From: Siphonodentalium dalli
Taxonomy: Eukaryota; Mollusca; Scaphopoda; Gadilida; Siphonodentaliidae
Direction: 5' to 3'
Assembly (NCBI GenBank): GCA_032622095.1
Contig: CP136061.1
Span: 66,593,127-66,657,126 of the forward strand
Length of the DNA stretch: 64,000 nucleotides
This document shows positions 60,351 through 64,000 of this stretch, piece by piece. A model generated the notes under the pieces. The model had not been told where the DNA came from and did not search any database. It saw nothing but the letters and a program-made list of their open reading frames with translations. Every line of letters starts with the position of its first letter. The first letter of the stretch is position 1. The translations under genes and the position numbers were made by a program.

Positions 60351-61030
60351 GCAACACGATATAAGGCTACACAACTCCCAAAAATGTATAACTAAGATAT
60401 CATGCTACCTAATACCTCTTTCCAGAAGTTACCTGTACGTTTCTCCTATAACTAATCATACGCATTGAAGCAAACTCCAGTCAGAGTTATCTCCCATCGC
60501 TTCGCTGAGATATCACTGCCATAAGGACATTTGGTAAGGATTTCTTACGTGTTCTTAGTTCTTATGTTTTAGGATTAAAAATTGTCTATGACTGGCTCTT
60601 GGTGGTCAAAATAAGATAATATGTGACTAAATATAGTTCCGACGATATGTAAAAATAGATGTATCGCAAAGTACCACCCTTGTGGCAGTGCAAAGCAAAA
60701 CCGCAGTGCTAACGTAGAGGAGGCTGCATGGAGTTTGGCATTGATGCACGTCACTATCCAGAAAGCGCTGTATGATTTTGCCTAGATACAGTAGCTTTCG
60801 AAAAGGTGTGTATCCAACAAATTGAACATTGCAGTTAATATCAAACGCAGCAAGTATTCAACGTGACAACAGGTCCAGCTTAAGTTGGAGGTGGTAGACC
60901 TTCTGACCTTGGCTGTTGACCAATCACCGAGAAGTAGTCTATGCTCCGTTTTTCATCCATCAACACGCATACCTAGATCATGCCATGTATCTCTACTATG
61001 GCTAACGCCCGTAGAGATCATATTCCACCA
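60351..61030. other. No gene seen
   Basis: Ordinary AT-rich sequence without recognised features. Confidence 0.4.
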
Positions 61031-61434
61031 GTACAAACCTGGAAACTTTTTGACGTTTTGACAGGGAACCTTATAAAATCGAAAAATAACACAGGGAATA
61101 TATTTTTTTGTTATTATCTGTTTCTTAATGATGTACTTCACTGTAGGTGAAGGTCCCAACTCGAAATTTCATGATTTAAGTGACTTTGTGGGCGATTTTG
61201 CTTTGAGTTTCTGACAATTATGGAATTTTTCCTGGGTAACCAGCTGGGGTAACTAAAAGAATGTTTATTGCGATATCGGCTCTCAAAAGCATGCATTTTC
61301 GAGTTGGGACCTTCACATATAGTGAAATACACTATTACGGACCAGATAATCATTAAGAAATATATTCCTCGTGTTATTGTTTCGACTTTGTAAGGTTCCC
61401 TGTCAAAACTTCAAAAAGTTCCAAGGTTTTGTAC
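61031..61434. mobile_element. 404-bp foldback element
   Basis: Arms of nearly 200 bases pair across the centre near 61230. gtacaaacctggaaactttt, gacagggaacctta, gaatata, ttcttaatga and ggtgaaggtcccaactcgaa on the left each have a complement in reverse order on the right, ending at gtac (61431-61434). No coding frame is supported. Confidence 0.85.
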
Positions 61435-61447
61435 TGCACTTGTATAT

Positions 61448-61690
61448 ATATACTAAATGGAAATTATCCCATCAGTTGTAACAGTATATATTGGAATTGT
61501 TTATTATTCATTTGGAGGGGTGTGTTGAAAAATTGAACAGACAACAGGCATACGGAAAGAAAGTAAAAGTTTAGAAGGATTACTATTCATTGGTGGGAAA
61601 TGTTCAGATAATAAGTTCAGAGGTCGTTTGTTGAACTTATTTTCCGAACATTTCCTTAGGGAACTACTATGTTTCATATTGCAAGAATAT
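61448..61690. mobile_element. ATACTAAAT-family MITE, reverse orientation
   Basis: tatatactaaatggaaatta, ttggaattgtttattattca, gaaatgttcagataataagt and gaacatttccttagggaact occur in reverse order relative to 60088-60350. Confidence 0.75.
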
Positions 61691-62356
61691 TTTTATCCAA
61701 GCACGCAAATTTGCATTCACAGATATGTACTGAAGTTATAAACCTTATGTATCCAACCGGTCCGGAAAAAAACACAAGTTACATGTATATGTTAGCTATT
61801 TATCAATAATATGTTTAGATACACATACTGTAATAATTCAACGTTTACTTTAATATTTTTATCGGAAATTTGTTATTCTCTAGAGTTTACATCGAAATAA
61901 CTGAGTATGTCGATATATTGTTATACCCTGAGGTACTACAAAGGATTTCTATATACTCGCAACATCTGATTCCAATCTTCGGTCAAGGGAGATAATAAGA
62001 AGAATTGATAATATCACTGCATATAAAAACCCATTGTGATTACACGCTAAATTGATAAATAGTAATGCAATTGTTCATAAATTATGTTCACATAGTCACC
62101 ACAGTCCTCACAATGTCCAATTCCCGCGGTGTCCACGATAAGACTAACTAGTTAATATTGTTTTATAATCGAGAAATTCTCTTTATGTTCTTAAAACCGT
62201 CCATAAACATGTTTCCACTAAACGTTCGGGATTGAAACAGATAGACTCTGAAAGTAGACATGCTGCTGGTGGTACAGAAAATGTTCTCATGTCGTGTTCA
62301 ACATTCCGAAGTTACGCGACCTTATTTCTGCGACATACAAGGAATTTGACAAATCG

Positions 62357-62752
62357 TTAACCCTATCAGTGCCAGGGGTTGATCTCATCGGCCCTAATTT
62401 ACGGTCTGTAAAATCGGCCCTAAAAAAAAAAAAACTGGCTAAAACCTCAGGGGCATGTTATAACTCAAAACTATCACCAAGTATTCATAGTAATAATTTT
62501 GATGCCCATGAAAAACGTAAGATTCCCTGGCACTAAACCTACAAATAAGTCTGTTAAAGAATATAATTTTTTTTATTAAAATGGTAAAAAATTGTAAAAA
62601 ATAATAATAAATGATGAAAAATTGTTAGGCCAATGCATTCTCTTATATATGCGAGGCGACCTATAATAGGTCGACTCGCATATATAAGAGAATGCATTGG
62701 CACAGGGTATATGGGTTGATAGAACAATCGGACCTGGCACTGAAAGGGTTAA
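62357..62752. mobile_element. TTAA foldback MITE, CAGTGCCAGG-arm subtype
   Basis: TTAA on both sides, with outer arms CCCTATCAGTGCCAGG and CCTGGCACTGAAAGGG. Only the right palindrome is present (62629-62701). It shares its arms with other family members, but a small duplication has expanded its centre (ctataataggtc). The left half carries unrelated sequence with a short frame (62294-62536) that I do not regard as a gene. Confidence 0.8.
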
Positions 62753-62994
62753 AGTAGCGAGGGCAGGGTATATGTAGGGTTAGCTTTTCTGCTATAGATC
62801 TTTACCAAAAACGTGGTATCTGGACCGGACTGTACTGGGTCGGCTTGATAGTGGTCTGGACATTAGGGTTTGCCTACATATAGTCATGCCCAAGTAAATC
62901 CCACATATTGTATCTAGTTATATAGTCTCAGGCAATTTGTACATGAATATATTTTATAAATGAACATTATGCAATATTATATGGAATGTGAAAG

Positions 62995-63211
62995 TACTGT
63001 AATGCCCTAAGTAATCGACTCCTTAACCACAGCAGAATTATGAGTAACTTTTCAGGATTTAGTCGGAAATATGGATTGTTGCCATTCATCGGAAAGCTCT
63101 CACATAGACCTTTCCGATGAATGGCAACAAGCCATATTTCCAACTAAATCCTGAAAAGTTACCCATAATTCTGCTGTGGTTAAGGAGTCGATTACTTAGG
63201 GTATTGCTGTA
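62995..63211. mobile_element. Complete mariner-like palindromic MITE
   Basis: The fullest copy of the family: tactgtaatgccctaagtaa on the left and its near complement at 63192-63211, with long arms through cagcagaattatgagtaact and tttaggatttagtcgg-type words around a short loop at about 63103. TA with CAGT-like ends suggests Tc1/mariner. Confidence 0.85.
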
Positions 63212-63228
63212 GACTAAAACTCACCAGA

Positions 63229-63406
63229 TCAAAGTACCCGCTTGTTGAGAAAGTCGATGCTTGTGTGTCCTGTGGAAGTAAGAGGATCAACCTGTACATA
63301 AGTGGAGAACTGGTAATGGGAAATCCCAGCCTGAGCCTCGCCGTAAACGATCAAATTGTTATTGCCGTCCAGAGATACATTTCCAAATAAAAACGTTTTA
63401 GTTGTA
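63229..63406 (-). CDS. Unidentified candidate terminal exon
   Basis: On the minus strand a possible acceptor (aatgagtcag) is followed by 58 open codons ending TGA at 63229. The translation includes FLFGNVSLDGNNNLIVYGEA, ISHYQFSTYVQVDPLTS and IDFLNK. Codon composition looks protein-like (balanced polar/hydrophobic alternation, as in beta strands), and the other two frames have stops. The polypyrimidine tract is poor. A GTGAGT donor lies just past the stop (63224-63219). I do not recognise the family. Confidence 0.35.
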
Positions 63407-63465
63407 CTGACTCATTGTAACAAAGTTAAAAAAACACACGTAGATGTGGTAGTTTCTCTATATAT

Positions 63466-64000
63466 ATACTAGCAGGGTGGCCCGCCACTGGCGGCAATCG
63501 TCAGAAACATGACAATTTTTAATTTTTTAAAATAATTTTTTTAATTAATATTTTTAATTAATTTTTTTAATTAATTTTATTTTTCAATGAGTTAATTGTG
63601 TCTTTTTAATTTACTGGCTCTTTTAATTAATTTTTTTAATTATATATTTTTTTTCTTTCAATTTGACCCGATTTGACCTTGAATTGATCATTTTCAAGGT
63701 CAAGGTCAGGTCGGGTGTAACAATTTAACCCGTACATGACACTTCCCGTAGGTAGCAAGTTTGAGCTCAATCGGTTCGAGTCTATAAAGGACACACATAT
63801 ATATCATTTGTGGGTACCCGTTTCAAGGTGAAGATCACCTCGGACGTTAAACTGACCCGATGAAAATTTCCCCCGTTCACATGAAGTACGTAGGAATCAC
63901 ACAACACGCTCATGTCTGGATACATACGCTCACGCCCGGACACAGACGTAAGAATCACATTACACGCATACGCTCTTTATCAACGACACTGCGGATACGA
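63466..64000 (-). repeat. Dispersed repeat end (CTAGCAGG terminus) and flank
   Basis: tactagcagggtggcccgcc at 63468 is the reverse of the tgctagt terminus at 38811. Further in, gacccgatttgaccttgaat and aaggtcaaggtcaggtcggg repeat the modules of 37790-38820. A TTTTTAATTAA-rich low-complexity stretch (63510-63660) lies between. From 63780 on the sequence has acacgct/cgcatacgctc repeats and no gene. Confidence 0.55.

Overview
The window looks like nuclear DNA of an invertebrate animal, most likely a mollusc. It is AT-rich, has almost no long reading frames, contains spliceosomal GT/AG junctions, is rich in the acatgta/tacatgta words common in molluscan genomes, and carries animal-type LINE, DIRS-like, hAT-like, piggyBac-like and mariner-like repeats. 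The species is inferred from these traits only; no marker gene fixes it.

The only recognisable host genes are pieces of Cys-loop ligand-gated ion channel (nicotinic acetylcholine receptor-like, nAChR) genes. An intact 3'-terminal exon lies at 9100-9599 (+), covering M3, the intracellular domain, M4 and the stop. A paralogous terminal exon lies at 20056-20447 (-), followed by two extra copies of its M4 tail at 19786-20040. A Cys-loop to M2 exon at 47591-48122 (-) has a one-base frameshift inside the Cys loop. Just upstream of it is a signal-peptide-like segment (48245-48620, -) with an inverted duplicate at 20921-21230. The splice phase of the 47591 donor fits both terminal exons, so the minus-strand pieces may be one gene with a roughly 27-kb intron, or relics of a receptor cluster. 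No exons for the first part of the ligand-binding domain were seen.

Layout. 1-3.96 kb: two broken LINE fragments around a 1.7-kb terminal-inverted-repeat element. 4.6-8.2 kb: a decayed minus-strand tyrosine-recombinase retrotransposon (Gag, RT-RNase H, truncated recombinase). 9.1-9.6 kb: the first nAChR exon. 10-19.7 kb: dispersed and local repeats, a candidate tRNA-derived SINE and a third LINE relic. 19.8-21.3 kb: the second nAChR locus. 21.65-22.64 kb: a comparatively GC-rich tandem array. 24.2-26.7 kb: a 1.16-kb long-inverted-repeat element and an AACGTTGA-type repeat field interrupted by a TTAA-flanked MITE. 27-47 kb: mostly noncoding repeats, MITEs, foldbacks and G tracts. 47.6-48.6 kb: the third nAChR locus. 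49.43-50.39 kb: a 30-bp minisatellite of about 32 units. 51-56.3 kb: a foldback element with opposed 16-bp arrays, a TTAA foldback, a LINE relic and a hAT-like element with a perfect 8-bp target duplication. 57-63.2 kb: a dense cluster of TTAA-flanked foldback MITEs sharing one roughly 70-bp palindrome. 63.2-64 kb: an unidentified candidate exon and a dispersed repeat end.

The window is therefore a transposon-dominated stretch around degenerating or rearranging nAChR-family genes. I found no prokaryotic operons, rRNA genes, convincing functional tRNA genes or CRISPR arrays. The most unusual structures are the small-scale rearrangements in the nAChR exons and the foldback family whose core is shared while the paired outer arms differ from copy to copy.
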